Shown here in pieces: positions 1 to 12,350 of a stretch of DNA of 64,000 nt (its first letter is position 1; every line of letters starts with the position of its first letter). Position numbers and translations under genes: made by a program. The notes under the pieces are model-generated. The model worked only from the letters and a program-made list of their open reading frames with translations. It did no database searches and was not told where the DNA came from. The stretch comes from Moringa oleifera (Eukaryota; Streptophyta; Magnoliopsida; Brassicales; Moringaceae). Where the stretch lies: the NCBI GenBank assembly GCA_021397835.1, contig JAJFZO010000476.1, positions 496,001 to 560,000 on the forward strand, read 5' to 3'.

Positions 1-3000
1 GAACCTGATTAATGTATGGCTCCATTTGATGCAATAACTCGTACCCCTACAGGTGATAAAATTCAGATTATGCAACCATTTGATAACACACATTATTAAA
101 AGGATAAAAAGAGATGCTGCATGAAGAATTACCTGTTTGAAGTAACGAAGATGTGCATCCATGGTTCCACTGACTGCTTCCAAGAATTCAAACCTCTTCT
201 TCGCTTCAACATTCGAAAGAGCAGTTACCTGGACACAGTGATCAGGACACGAAAATCTAGGGTGCTGCAACTACTGTATGCAGCAATCTCAACAAGTTAA
301 GGTAACATCAATGGTTTTCAACAGGGGCTGTGAAAAAAACAATTACTTACAAGATTAAACCGAGCCTGCTCAAATGTAGACCTTGCACTGTGAAGTTCCT
401 GCAACATCTCCACATTATATTAGGATTTGATGATGTAGAGAACTAAACCCTTGAGCAGCTATCGACAGAATAGTGTGGAAATACATAGATACCTCCTCTA
501 AAGTGGCAGCAATTTCACTCTTAGTACCTTTCCTCAGTGATAGAAACTTCTCACGAGCCTGCAACAAAGTTTAAATTAAGTGCAAGTTCAAGTTAATTTC
601 ACACTGCAGCCCTAAAATCTCCTTTGAATGACAGGTCATTCAATCTACATATCAAGATTCATCGAAAAACAGCTGCATAATCTCTGAACAGAAATTTTGA
701 AAACAAAAGAGGGTTTCTAGGATTTAATGCTGCACTAATACATAGTTCGTAAGCACTCAAGAGAAAAGGATGGCAAGTCATTAAGAATTTCAGGTGCAAG
801 AATGAAAATGGAAAAAAGACAATTAAGCATCACTACAATTTACATAACAAAATTATCTCTTTTATTTCACAAGCATAACCGCCTTGCATGCCCAACCTAA
901 GCCACTTTTCTCCTATCATCAAGATTTTTTTTTTTCTTTTGCTACGAACAATCAAATTTACATCTTAGGCATGCTTAAGTATCAAATATAGGTTTCCATT
1001 CCTTCTTCTTTTTGTTTTTTTTTTCTCTTTTCTTGACACCAAAAACCATCCAAGACAGGATCACTTCGTGCAGCCACCCCTGCATGGTAAACTCAGGAAG
1101 ACAGCCTTGAAAGGTTTTCATGTCCTTAAACACCCCAATCACAAAGAATATTGCCACTTCCTTTCTCCCTAGAAAAAGGGGCATCATCCTTTCTCCACTA
1201 CATGTCTGATTCTACTGTGTATCTTCTAGAAGCACTTGCACCCTTATACTACTTGAACAGAGGCTTATTCCACTGAAATAATAATAACAGTAGCCAATAG
1301 TCACTGTAAGATTGCCCTTAAATGATGCAAGTAACATTCAACAGCAATGGAAAATAATTAAAAATCTAAATTAAGGCATGCACCTGATCATACAGAAGGC
1401 TAGCCTTGTCAAAGCGTTTTCGTGCTTCCTGCATCGTGAAACAATACTTCAGGAAAAGGAAAAACTGTTGATATCACACTGCAAAAACCTGATTAACCAT
1501 CACAGGATCTTTAGAGCATCAAAATGAGGGGAAGGAAAAATTAGCAATAACTATGATTGCCATGCCAGCTTAAATTCCCTAAAATATCTATGTTCAACAA
1601 AGCATCTTACTGCCTAACAAAATCTCTCACATGCTACACAAATCTTATGAGTAGACCTACCTCCTTCCCTCCCTTCTGCCAAGGAACGGCTAAGTGAAAG
1701 CTTAGAGAAGGCCTAAATGAAAACAAACTAAAGCAAATACTTAAGCTAAGGCAAAAGAACAAGCAGACCCATGTGTACAAACCCAATCCAACCAAGCACG
1801 GTTTGCATACCAAGAAGACCCAATGACCTACTGCCATGATGACATTTGATGGTTCATGAATAAAGGAACCTTGCCTTAACAAAACAGAGCATACCAGAAA
1901 CAAACATTCAAGCAGTACAGAAATGGAAAAAGACAAGTAAAATCCAAGAACTTCAGCAAGGGCTCTTACATTTCAGTACTAGTTCATATGTATAACATAT
2001 TTTTAAGGAGACACAGATGACGGTAGCTTAGAACTCACATAACTAGCTTGAATGCAAGTCCATTTTCAATTAAGCCACACAATCACCCAAATTTTTTAAG
2101 ATGTTTCTTTTCAAATGCCTTTTGTTCGGTTTATACATATATGCCATTTTCCAATTTATTTTAAGAATTTGTACCAAATTTTACAACTCAATTCAATTCA
2201 CATTTCTCAAATCAAAAGACTACAGATTTTCAGTTTTCCATGGTCTGAATACAGATTGACAACCTTGCATTTGAAATTGTTAATGAGTTTCGACTAGGTT
2301 TGAATTGCATTCTGGAACCTGTTCTTGTAGTTTTTTTTTTTTTTTTGAAAAATGGGTTCCTCGCCAGTAGGAGATCATATCCCTGCCTTCAAAGAGAAAG
2401 ATATTGTTGCCTCCAATTGACACAAAACTCATAGCCTACTACTACCAGTACCTTAGGCTCTTAAACTACTAAAAAGTTAAAAATCATCAGACAGTCATAA
2501 GAACTCGCATTGTTTATGGTCTTTCTCAAAACCATTACCTAGGCACTCCAACTGCTAGTTCTGTTAAACCGTAACACGGAGAAAGAGCTAGTAAATTAGA
2601 GTACCTTGACTTCATGCAAATCGATGTTGACAAATTGCAATAATCTGTCATTTAGCATGTGCTCCACCTGAGAAAAATAAATATCATATAATTCATGTTC
2701 TTGCAATATTCATAGAACACACATGTCAATCTAGTTAGTGTACATACCAGATATATCACAAAAGATTACTAATTTTCATCAAATTAAAACTATCAAAAAG
2801 AAGGAAAAAAAAAACTGAAAATGGAAAACATCATCACTCATTAAACAATTTCGGCCACTACAACCCTGACAGCCATCAAGTAGATTAACCAAAGAGCCAT
2901 TAACGGACCTAGTGCTAGAAATTTCGTATGAACATAATTATGCTACATTTTCCACCAGCAATCAGAGAACACAATAGATGCATATGAAAGAAACAATTAC

Positions 3001-4880
3001 CCAACAGAAACAGATTTGCAGATTTTCAAATACCTGTGACCGAAGAACTTCCTTGTATGTCCCAATTTCTCTCAACGCTATTGTAAATTTGGTCATCACA
3101 GGCCCTAAGAAAGCAATGAAAGTTTGATCAACAGCTCTTTTCATGGAAGCAATACAACAAATACCTCTAAAGCATTAAGTAATGATCTTCATAAAATGCC
3201 AAAGGAAGTAAGAGAAAGTACTGCAAACTCATGCCGACATCCCTACGATACTGACCGATAACATAAACACTAGGAAAGATTCAGTTTTCACAGAAGAGAA
3301 GGAACCCTCAGTATTTAATTAGCACTCTTGGAACAGCAAATTGCACATAGATGATAACAACATATTCACAAGCAACCTCCATATAGAACTTGATGAAAGT
3401 CATACCTCCAAACGCCACACTGATAGGGTCATTATGGCCTCCACCAAAAGTTTCAAGGGCACTTGCAAAAGCAATGTCCCCATCATATCCCTCCCCAAGT
3501 CCTTCACTGCAAGAAAGAAATCCAGAACCAACTGCTACGTAAGACAAATTCTCCAAAAAAATTCTTTTACAGAAAGGAAACTAAATTTGAAATAAATAAT
3601 AAAAGATCAAATTTGAAAGTCATACGTGTATTTCCTACATCCTTTGTAGAACTTTAGACTTCTTTCCCTTAATGCTTCAGCACTTTCCTCCATGCATTGT
3701 ATCTGTTTCACCCAAGAAATAGATAGTAACATATAACACTTCAGCACATACCCAAAATCCATAATAAAGAAGTCATAACGTGCGAAGTAATCAGTGTCTT
3801 AAGAATAAAAAGCATTATTAGCCACTGCAGATGCAACGTGTCTAACAAATCACCTGTAAGAAACAAATATTTGGAGTAAGTACAACTAAACAAATAGAAA
3901 GCAGCAACATCTTTCCCACATGGTAAATATGTACATGGAGAAAATACTATTAGCTTGTTGATGTGCAAAAGAATTCTTTTGTGAAACATTAAAAGAAATG
4001 AGATGCAAGAAATTCCATAAAAACTATCAATCAACATTCAAGAAACAAGACATATATCACCAATTTTAAGAGGTTAATCAAAATGACATTTGATAAGGTC
4101 ACAAATCCAAAGATGAACTATAACTATTGACCAAGGTTGCAGTGTATCAAAAAGATGAAAATAAACTTGAGAAATGCATAACTAGAGAATTTTAATCACC
4201 AAAACAGGTGATGCTTAGAAATCTGCCCACTATACTGGCAGCAGCTTAATCAGACAATAAGTAAGAAGAGAAGTTTGGTTGGAGAACAATTCACAAAGAC
4301 AAGATACTACCACAATAAGTTCTCTCAACTGATTCAGAGCTCCTTGAGGATCTCAGAATAAGGAACACGGATTAATCTTGGAAATTAAATGAAAAACATA
4401 ATTTTGTCCATCAGATATAGAAATATTAAACCAGTCTCTAAAATTCACAAATTAAAGACGGGAAGTCTTCAAGAAAAAGACAAGTATGTTTTACCTACAC
4501 TGAATCGTATCCATGGAAAAGTCTCCTCTATACGCACTTAGTTATAAATGTACCTCAACAATTGGATAAAGCAACTTCCATTATGAGCACAGATACACCA
4601 ACTGAGGAAGCTGGGATTTCTGTGTAAGTAAATTTCCCAAAATGCAGAAAGTTACGAAGTAATCCTAATCACTGATGTTCTAAATTTACATTTCCTTGGC
4701 CAGATTTTCTCGGCAACCAAACAGAGACTGACGATTATCCCAACAAGTACAAATGAACTAACGAAGCCCTGAATAATTCAGCTGAACATGCCTAAAAATC
4801 TAGCGAAAATACACAACCAAGAAAGAGAGAGTAACCTGCTTGCGGAACATAGGAGAATCGTCGAGTTTCGTGAAATGCAT
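1..4880 (-). CDS. AGD3: ARF GTPase-activating protein with BAR domain, AGD3/VAN3-like (5' part only)
   Basis: Ten coding exons are visible on the minus strand, all with GT-AG borders and compatible phase: 4880-4836, 3702-3626, 3506-3406, 3104-3034, 2667-2605, 1428-1384, 558-493, 398-351, 228-133 and 46 to beyond position 1. The start is MHFTKLDDSPMFRKQ. Translation continues through TEGLGEGYDGDIAFASALE, GPVMTKFTIALREIGTYKE, RKRFDKASLLYDQ, NVEAKKRFEFLEAVSGTMD and GYELLHQMEPYINQV. This is the N-terminal BAR domain (about 200 residues) of plant ACAP-type ARF-GAPs. Several choices, such as the GDIAFASALE stretch, resemble remembered AGD3 (VAN3/SFC) more than AGD1. In the family, PH, ArfGAP zinc-finger and ankyrin domains follow; they lie outside the window. 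The Arabidopsis protein acts at the trans-Golgi in auxin-dependent vein patterning. Subfamily assignment is less sure than the family. Confidence 0.93.
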
Positions 4881-5570
4881 CTTCAAGACCACGATTCTAC
4901 TGCTCTTTGCAATAAATGTGAATTACCATTACATCAATGCTCGATCTTCTTAAAACGAAGTAATCTACTCATAACCACCACGAACCATCCAAATTAGGGG
5001 AGATCTTCCATCTTACCCCGATCTTAATCACCATTACTCTAAAACATAAAACAAGAAATCACCTCCAGCACTTTGAAGCTTGGAGATAATTATCCTCTTA
5101 CGCAACCGAAATTAACTAATGGATCCTTTTAAGTTCGACTTCCCTGGATTCCAGGCCATTAAAGATAAGGAGCAGTGGTTCCAGAGAGCTCAAGAAAAAA
5201 AAAATCTGTTTCACATGCTCTTTTTGTTCTTCATTTCTCTTCCTTTTAATGGTTTCAAAACCCTAAAAGAGCAAGGCAAAATGAGTAAAACAAGAAACCC
5301 TAGAAGAAACAGAAGGACATGGGATTTTAATCAGAGGACTGTGTTGATTTAAGGGAGTCTTGGGAATTGAAAGGATCGATTAGCCCATTTCATTAACCTG
5401 AAAATGCCGATGCCATGTGTGAGAGGACAGACACTGGACATAGATAAAAGCAAAATACAGATACTTAGAGGAGCCTTTTTCCTCTGTTTTGGTTTTATCT
5501 TCCCTCCCTCCCTCTCTCTCCCTCTCTCTCTCTCGCGCTCTATCTCTCTACAGTTCTTGCTTAGTTGGCG
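4881..5570 (-). promoter_or_regulatory. Leader and proximal promoter of the AGD3-like gene
   Basis: No coding exon is seen upstream of the AGD3-like start codon. A long CT-rich tract on the plus strand at about 5503-5534 reads as GA-rich on the gene's strand; such tracts are common in plant 5' leaders or core promoters. The transcription start and any leader intron cannot be fixed from sequence alone. Confidence 0.4.
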
Positions 5571-8500
5571 ATTTTAACACAAACCGCACAAAAACTAACC
5601 GTTTTGCCGCTTAAGGGAGAACCGAATGGCTATTGCTACGGTGTCGTCTCGGTCCCAGTTGAGGACCGAGTGAGGACTAAGTGACTGTTAGCTACTGACA
5701 ATGGTTAACTTTCCACGGAGCTGAGAAACGAGGAAGACCCCTCTCGCCAACTCACTTCACGGCGCGTGGTACAACCTTTGAGAAAAGCACGAGGCTGGGA
5801 ATGGATGCGAATGTCGTTTGACGCGCATGCATGGGGCGTGTGGATAAACAAGGGCACTGAGAGATGCTTCTGTCACTCAGACTCAGCACTTGAAGTAGCG
5901 GGGCCCACTCCAACTTCCTCCCATTGCCTTGCTCGACAAGAGACAATCAGGTCAGTGGGGGTGAAAATGATTACAGAATATTAATTTAAGTTAAAGGAAA
6001 ATATGACAGTGATAGCTTCATTTCTCTCGCAATCTTAAAAAATTGGAGAAAATGAAATTCAAGAAAATAGAAATATCTTAAGTGGGACCCGCAATGAATT
6101 TCACATTAATATTTTTCTTTAATAATAAAATTTTTGATCCAAAATTATCCAATGAGATTAAGAATAAGTGAAAAGTGGGAAGACCAAAAGAAAATGAAAT
6201 TCGAGGTGGGGAAGACAGCATAGGCATGCTTTTCAAAGGAGGTGGCAATTTTCTTCAGGAAAAAGGGAGAGTGAAAGATAAAAGAAGTGGGAAATTGAAT
6301 TATAAAATGATCAAAAAGTGGGGAGGGGCTCTGTAGGTTAAAAGAAAAGTGAGAAAAGGAAGAGGGGGAGGGGGGAGAGGGAGGAGGAGAGGAACTTTAT
6401 GATGACAACTACGGCCTGGCCTGTGTTGTTTACTTTTTGACTACTTGCTTCCCTTTTTTTCGTTCTTCATTCCATACAAATTAGCACATAGGTAAAGCCT
6501 TGGCCTTTACCTTTATTTCTATTTTCTTCTTTTCGCCTGTGCAATTCTTCCCTATGCGCTGATAGGCTGTCATGGCTGATAAAGAATTTGTTTATAATAT
6601 AAAAATATAAGAATTAAATTTAAAATATTACTTTATATAAAATTTAAGATAAATATTTTTTTAAAAAATTAATTATATTTATTTTTAATTTAAATTTTAA
6701 TATACCAACTAGATTAATTTATATTTAATTTTTTTTAATGTAAATTAAATAATGATTTAAAAATAAATTTGATTTTATAATTAAAATATTTTTAAAACAA
6801 CCCAAAATAAATTACACATTATATTTCAATTTATCATCAAGTTTAGATAATTTTTATTCATATAATTTTTAAATTTTTTATAATATAAATATAAAAATAT
6901 TTTTAATACTTAAAAAATTTTAAAATTTTTTATGATAGTAATTAAATATTTATATCTTTAATTTTAAATTTTTTAAAATAAATTAAATTGAATTAAATTA
7001 AAAGATAAAATAAAAAATTTAATTGTATAAGAAATATCTATATTTTGTTTAAAGTCTTACATAAAATTTATAAAAAATATATATTTATTTAAATTTATTT
7101 TTTTATATAATTTTAATAAAAAATTTTATTTATAATTTTTTATTAGTATTAATAGTTTTACGCATACACGAACATATGATTTTTATTCGTATAATTATCA
7201 TAATATTATATATATTTTTATTTAAATATTATTAAAAATTATATTATAAAAACAAAAATTACATATACATCATAATTTTGCATAAAAATATTAATACTAA
7301 TAAAATTTTATAAATAAAAATTATATACTAAAATTTTAATAAATATATAATTTTAAAATAAATATTTGTTCAATAGATTTCGATTTGAGATTGGTAAAAA
7401 AATTCATATATCTTAATATAATTAATTCTAAAAAATATAATTTAAATTTTTTTATATTTACTTGAAATTATATATAAACTCAATTGATGAAAATAAAAAT
7501 TGGTATGCAAACAAATATCATTATATTTTTATATATTTATGATTTGATAATTAAATAAATTAAAAAACAAAATATTTAAAATGATAAAAATATAAAGAGT
7601 TTCAGATCAAGATAATAGGTCGTTGTCTTCATTTTTATTTTTGATTATAAAATATGTCACCCCTTTATGTGGCCTAATGATAAGATTTAGATGGTCACAC
7701 AAGGCACGAGCGAGCAGCATGTTCAGATTTGAGTGCCAACCAACAGACTATAAAGGCAAATGATCATCGATGCACAAACTGCAATATAGTAATAAGCGAC
7801 CCACGAGAAAGGGCGAAAGAGAGGAAGAGATGACCGACAGAGAGGGACGCATCGTATGAAGAAAGACCTAATAAAGCGATCGTGTTTCTCTTCGCTTTTT
7901 TTAAAATTTTTAAATGTTTAAATTTTCTCTTCTAGCAATGGACAGGTTAATTTTTTAAATTAAAAATTAATGTGATCTAATCTAATCCGTCCCGCTTAAT
8001 CAGGGAAACACTGCAACTGCATGGGACAAACATTCAAGTGGCTTTGGCACGTGTTGCCCATTGCCCGCCCTGCCACCACAATCAGATTTCGCATCTCCTC
8101 CGTATCTTGGTTGATCTCCTTCTCTGCTGCCCACTTCGCTTCCAAATTCGTTAATCATGCTTCTACAGTAAAACCCCTGCATTTTCCTTGTAATTTATAA
8201 TTAATATAAGCTTTTCCAGAAAATTTAAAAAATAAAGGATAAATGATATTAAAATTTAAAATAAAAATCTCACAAAACACTGAAATTTTTTTATATTATT
8301 AATTAAATTTTTAATATTTAAAAAATAATAAATATTAATATTAATATTTTAATTTAGTTTAAATTAAATTTTAATTTAAATAATTATAAAATATTTAAAA
8401 TATTTTTATTATTGAAATACTTTTAAAATAATTTAAATAAACTATTTACTTTATTTTAAATTTATTTCTTAAATTTAAATAATTTTCAATTTATTTTTTT

Positions 8501-9159
8501 TCAATTTTTTAAAATATCGATACTATAAATTTTAAATATATATTTTCTAATATTTAAAAAATTAAAAAATTGTTATGACTATAACGAGAATATTTTTTAT
8601 ATATATGAAAAATTTAAAATCATAATTTTTTATTTAAATATTTTTATATTTTAAAATTTACTTTTTGAATATAAAAATTTGATTGATGATATAAGCAAAC
8701 TCTAAACTTTCATCTTAAAATCTATAATAAAAATCCGCATATGACATTAAATATCTGTTTAAGTTTTTTATTTATTTTAAAAAATATTTTATATAATGTA
8801 CATAAATTTTATATAATATTTTATTAATGAATGTAAACTAATGAACAAGCAAGAACAAGTAGGAAGTTAATGAGAAATTCGATCCGAAGGAGCATGCACG
8901 AGACGGCTCCTGGGCCTGCGCTGGTGGAGCTGATCTCACGTGGACTTGGATCAGCCTTAAGAATTATTGGATTTACAAGCCCAAAATTTAAATTTACGAT
9001 AACGCCCTTGGTAAATCATTGATAAATAATTAAAAAAAAGACCCAAACAAGGCGGTGCTTGTTGCTTGGTTGCTTTAAAACACCATATCGCTGAAGCCAA
9101 AAGCCGAGAATAATCCCAAATTCAAACCGAAATTATCATCAAGGAAACCAAGAGATTGA
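5571..9159. other. Intergenic region between divergent AGD3-like and TSSC4-like genes
   Basis: No gene is supported here. 5.6-6.5 kb is mixed-composition DNA that includes a G-rich tract at 6361-6393. About 6590-7620 and 8190-8860 are extremely AT-rich, with many short A and T runs and stop codons in all frames. The less AT-rich island at 7680-8190 holds only short frames with no recognisable protein. The last few hundred bases should contain the TSSC4-like promoter. Confidence 0.6.
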
Positions 9160-11275
9160 ATGGCGTCCTCGGGATCCATGGACGACAGTTTCAGACTCCG
9201 CGTGGAGAAGATCTTCGGTTCTTTGGCTTGCTCTCCATCGTTATCTTCTTCTTCTTCTTCTTCTTCTTCTTCTCAACAATCCGTTCTTTGGTCTCTAACC
9301 GGCGATGACGTCGAGAGGAGGGAATGGGGACTGGACAAAGGCTCCTCTGATGACCGGAGCGAAACGCCTTGTTCTTCGTCGTTTGATGAGCTGTTGAAGA
9401 AGCGAAGGAGCTCGAGGAATCTGCGCAAACGGTTCGAGGACGATCTTGAAGATCCGGATGACGATGAGGGCGGCGATGATCAGCTGCGTAGAAGAGGCGA
9501 AGATGATGGAGATGATTGGGAGATCAGGTCCTCCGTAGGCCTAGACCGAACTCTTGATAATGAGGTAAAATTACATGTTTTCTTTTCCTTATCTTGCTTG
9601 TCTTTTGTAATTATCACAGAGGAATTGCTGATTTCAGGTAAACTATTGTTACTAAGCTATGTGCTGGAGTTTGCATAGCTTCATTGTGATTGGCACTACA
9701 TAGGACTCCTTGTGTAAATCAATTGATCATGAGGCAGCGAGATAAACAACTTTTGGATTCAATTGGATTGAGCATGTCCAAAGGGGATAGGAATCCATCT
9801 TATATGTCATGTGCTGCCCGATATATGCACAAACAAATAGTTTCAGCTCACTAATAGATAAATTATTAAGGAATTTCTATGAGTGGGATCAAGAAGTTGG
9901 AATCACTATAGTACTTCATTATTGTTAGTATCAATGTTGCATGGATTTTATATGATGATATGTGATTTAATATAGAGGAGCACTGGTATAGACAAATATT
10001 AGAGTTGGATGTCAACCTTATTGGTCATATTAGCTTTTATACTTTCCTTGTTGGTGTGTGTGTGGTCAGGGCTGTTCCCAATTGATAGGCACACCATACT
10101 CTAAAGAGGAAAGTCTTGAGAGTTTGAATTCCCTATTCCTTGCAGCATAAACTTCTCATTTTTCTTAAATATGTTTGGTATGGAAAGAAAAAAAAAAAGG
10201 AGAAAAGGGGTTTTTTTTTTGGGGGGGGGGGGGGCAGAAGTGGGAAGACGAAGAGGGGATGTCTCCATATGCCTTTTGTTTTCAATAGTTTTTGTTTTCC
10301 CCTTTTTCTTCTGACATTCATGGTGGAGGCTTGTATTTGTGTTTCTCTTGGGTGTAGGAAGAGGAGGATGAGTATGACAAAGTGGCATCAGGCAGAGAAA
10401 ATGCTGGTGAACGCCTTTACATGAGTGACATCACTGATCAAAGGTTGAGTCATCAATATGGGGTACCCAACTCGTTATATAGGGCCACTAGAGATCCTCG
10501 TGCTAATCACGTGGCTGCAAAAATTAGGCTGAAAGAAGATGAATCTGAAGCTCAAAATTTCAAATATTCACATAATTGTGGATCACCAGCTAAGGAATCA
10601 CATGCAGAGCCATCTGAAGATGGAGGTCAATTGAGATCTATATTAAAAAGGAAGGAGAAGAAGGCAGATTCGAAGCCACGTAAACGTGTTAGGTTTGAAC
10701 TTAGTTGTGAAAATGATGGTGATGAAGCATCAGAGAAGTTTGAAAAAGATTTTTCCATGGATGCCTCTTTGGTGAGTATCATAGATTCAGATAGGGTGTT
10801 TCTGCGAGGCAAAAACACTACTAAAGTTCCTGATTATCTGCTGAATCCTTCGAAGTACACATGTTATAGTTTTGATTTGTCAAATGAATTCGATGAGAAA
10901 TCCAAACCTCAAGCTTGCATGGAGTTGCTGAAGCTGGTTAAAAGGTCAAAGCCTAGCGAGTCAGGGTCGGAGCTAGAAGTTACTTCAGATAATGTTCCAA
11001 AATCAGTGACTTTTATACCTAAGAAAAAGGCATGTGATGTTAAAGCAGTGGATAACAGCAATGAGGTTAAACAAAATGGTGAAGATGAGGGCAAATGTTC
11101 CTTGCAGCAAGCAGTCTTTCCAGTTGGCATTGCAGCCAGGAAAACCCAAAAGCTTGAAGCTGATGCTAAGGAAGATGATGACCATGAAACTGATGCCGTG
11201 GACGGAAGTGCTGGTCTCCGAAAACCTGACCGCCATTATAGGACAAAGACAAGGTCAGATGATTCAGATTCTTGA
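9160..11275 (+). CDS. TSSC4: TSSC4-like protein (U5 snRNP assembly factor family)
   Basis: There are two exons, 9160-9564 and 10358-11275 (135 and 305 codons, phase 0 junction, stop TGA), giving about 440 residues. The N-terminus has a short conserved-looking segment (SFRLRVEKIFGSL), a serine run at about residues 28-38 encoded by a TCT repeat, then acidic and arginine-rich low-complexity sequence (EDDLEDPDDDEGGDD). The second exon contains LRSILKRKEKK, a basic nuclear-localisation-like stretch (PRKRVRF), and near residue 292 the block VPDYLLNPSKYTCYSFDLS. That last block is what I recognise as the TSSC4 signature. In animals TSSC4 helps assemble U5 and tri-snRNP particles in the nucleus; transfer of that role to plants is inference. 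The C-terminus is acidic and probably disordered. The single intron carries long homopolymer runs. Confidence 0.82.
9244..9273 (+). repeat. TCT trinucleotide microsatellite inside the TSSC4-like coding sequence
   Basis: About ten consecutive TCT units encode a serine run near the N-terminus of the TSSC4-like protein. Changes in unit number keep the frame, so length polymorphism is expected to be tolerated. Confidence 0.9.
10188..10234 (+). repeat. Consecutive A, G, T and G homopolymer runs in the TSSC4-like intron
   Basis: An A run, a short purine segment, about ten T (10211-10220) and about fourteen G (10221-10234) lie back to back in the intron. Such runs are prone to replication slippage and sequencing error, so their exact length is uncertain. 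Confidence 0.85.
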
Positions 11276-12350
11276 TGTTCTCTGGAGCTCCAAAAAGTTC
11301 CTAAAAGCATGCAGCATTCTTTATTTTTATTTTTGTAAACTTCTTGAAATCAGATTCTTGCCCAGGAGCTCTTTATCTTCCATATGATAGGTTTTTTAGA
11401 TTGTCAGTAATGCAAAAGATAGTGTAAGACTACTTTGATGAAAGTTTTTCAAGTTTGGTTGCTCTGTACATGTTTGCCTCTATGTGCATTGTATGTTCTC
11501 TCGTTCACTTGCACCACTTTTTTCCAGTTTATATATTTTATGATACAATAGTCTGGTAGCTCCATGTTCATTTGGCTTTAGGCCATGAAACTTCATCATC
11601 CAAGTTTATTCCAATTCTATTTCTACTCCTATTTTGATTTTGTAATAGAAATTTGGCAATAATAGGCTGGGCACATGTTGGATTGCTTTGCTTTTGCTGT
11701 TTTGTAGTACCAGGAAATAGCAGAATGCAAAACACCTGAATTCGCAGGCATTAAAGTAGGAGAAAGGAACTAGCACATCTTTCTGATACAACTCGGGAGA
11801 CTGTTACCAATGTTGAAATTATATCTTGCCTAGCTATCTTTTTATAACAAACAGTAAAGTTTATACAAGGACAATTAAATATGGTGCCTACAACTAGATC
11901 TATAGGTGAAGTCAAACTGTAAGAGAACTTTTCAGATTGCATGCTTATAGCAAGAAAAAATAAAAACTGCCATGCTATATATACCAAGGCAACATTCAAA
12001 TGACTATTTTTAAATATAAAAATTAATTTATGTGGCTAAGTAAATCAATAAACTGTACAATCACCAAATTGACAACAAAATTGAAGGAAAAAATTATCCA
12101 TAAACTCTGAGACATGTATCAAAGAAAAGTAGAGATGTGTATAAACCCTAATGTCTCCAGACTTATTATCTATGTGTGGACCCTATAAATGGCAATAAGC
12201 CAGCAGAAGTAAAGAATGTAGAGTCAGAAAATGAAAAAAAGAAAACAGATGTGAATGCCATCTTCCAAGTCCACCAAATCTTCAAGCCTCTGGCTACAAT
12301 CTATAGGACATGAACTGAACTTATATACACTGTATACTGAATGCCGGCCG
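11276..12350. other. 3' regions of convergent TSSC4-like and ASR3 genes
   Basis: The two genes end tail to tail about 1.07 kb apart. The interval is T- and A-rich and has no coding exon I can support. It must hold both 3' untranslated regions and polyadenylation signals. Confidence 0.6.

Noticed and set aside
10101..10424. Three overlapping frames of 62-95 codons
   Set aside because: They are produced by homopolymer runs in the TSSC4-like intron.
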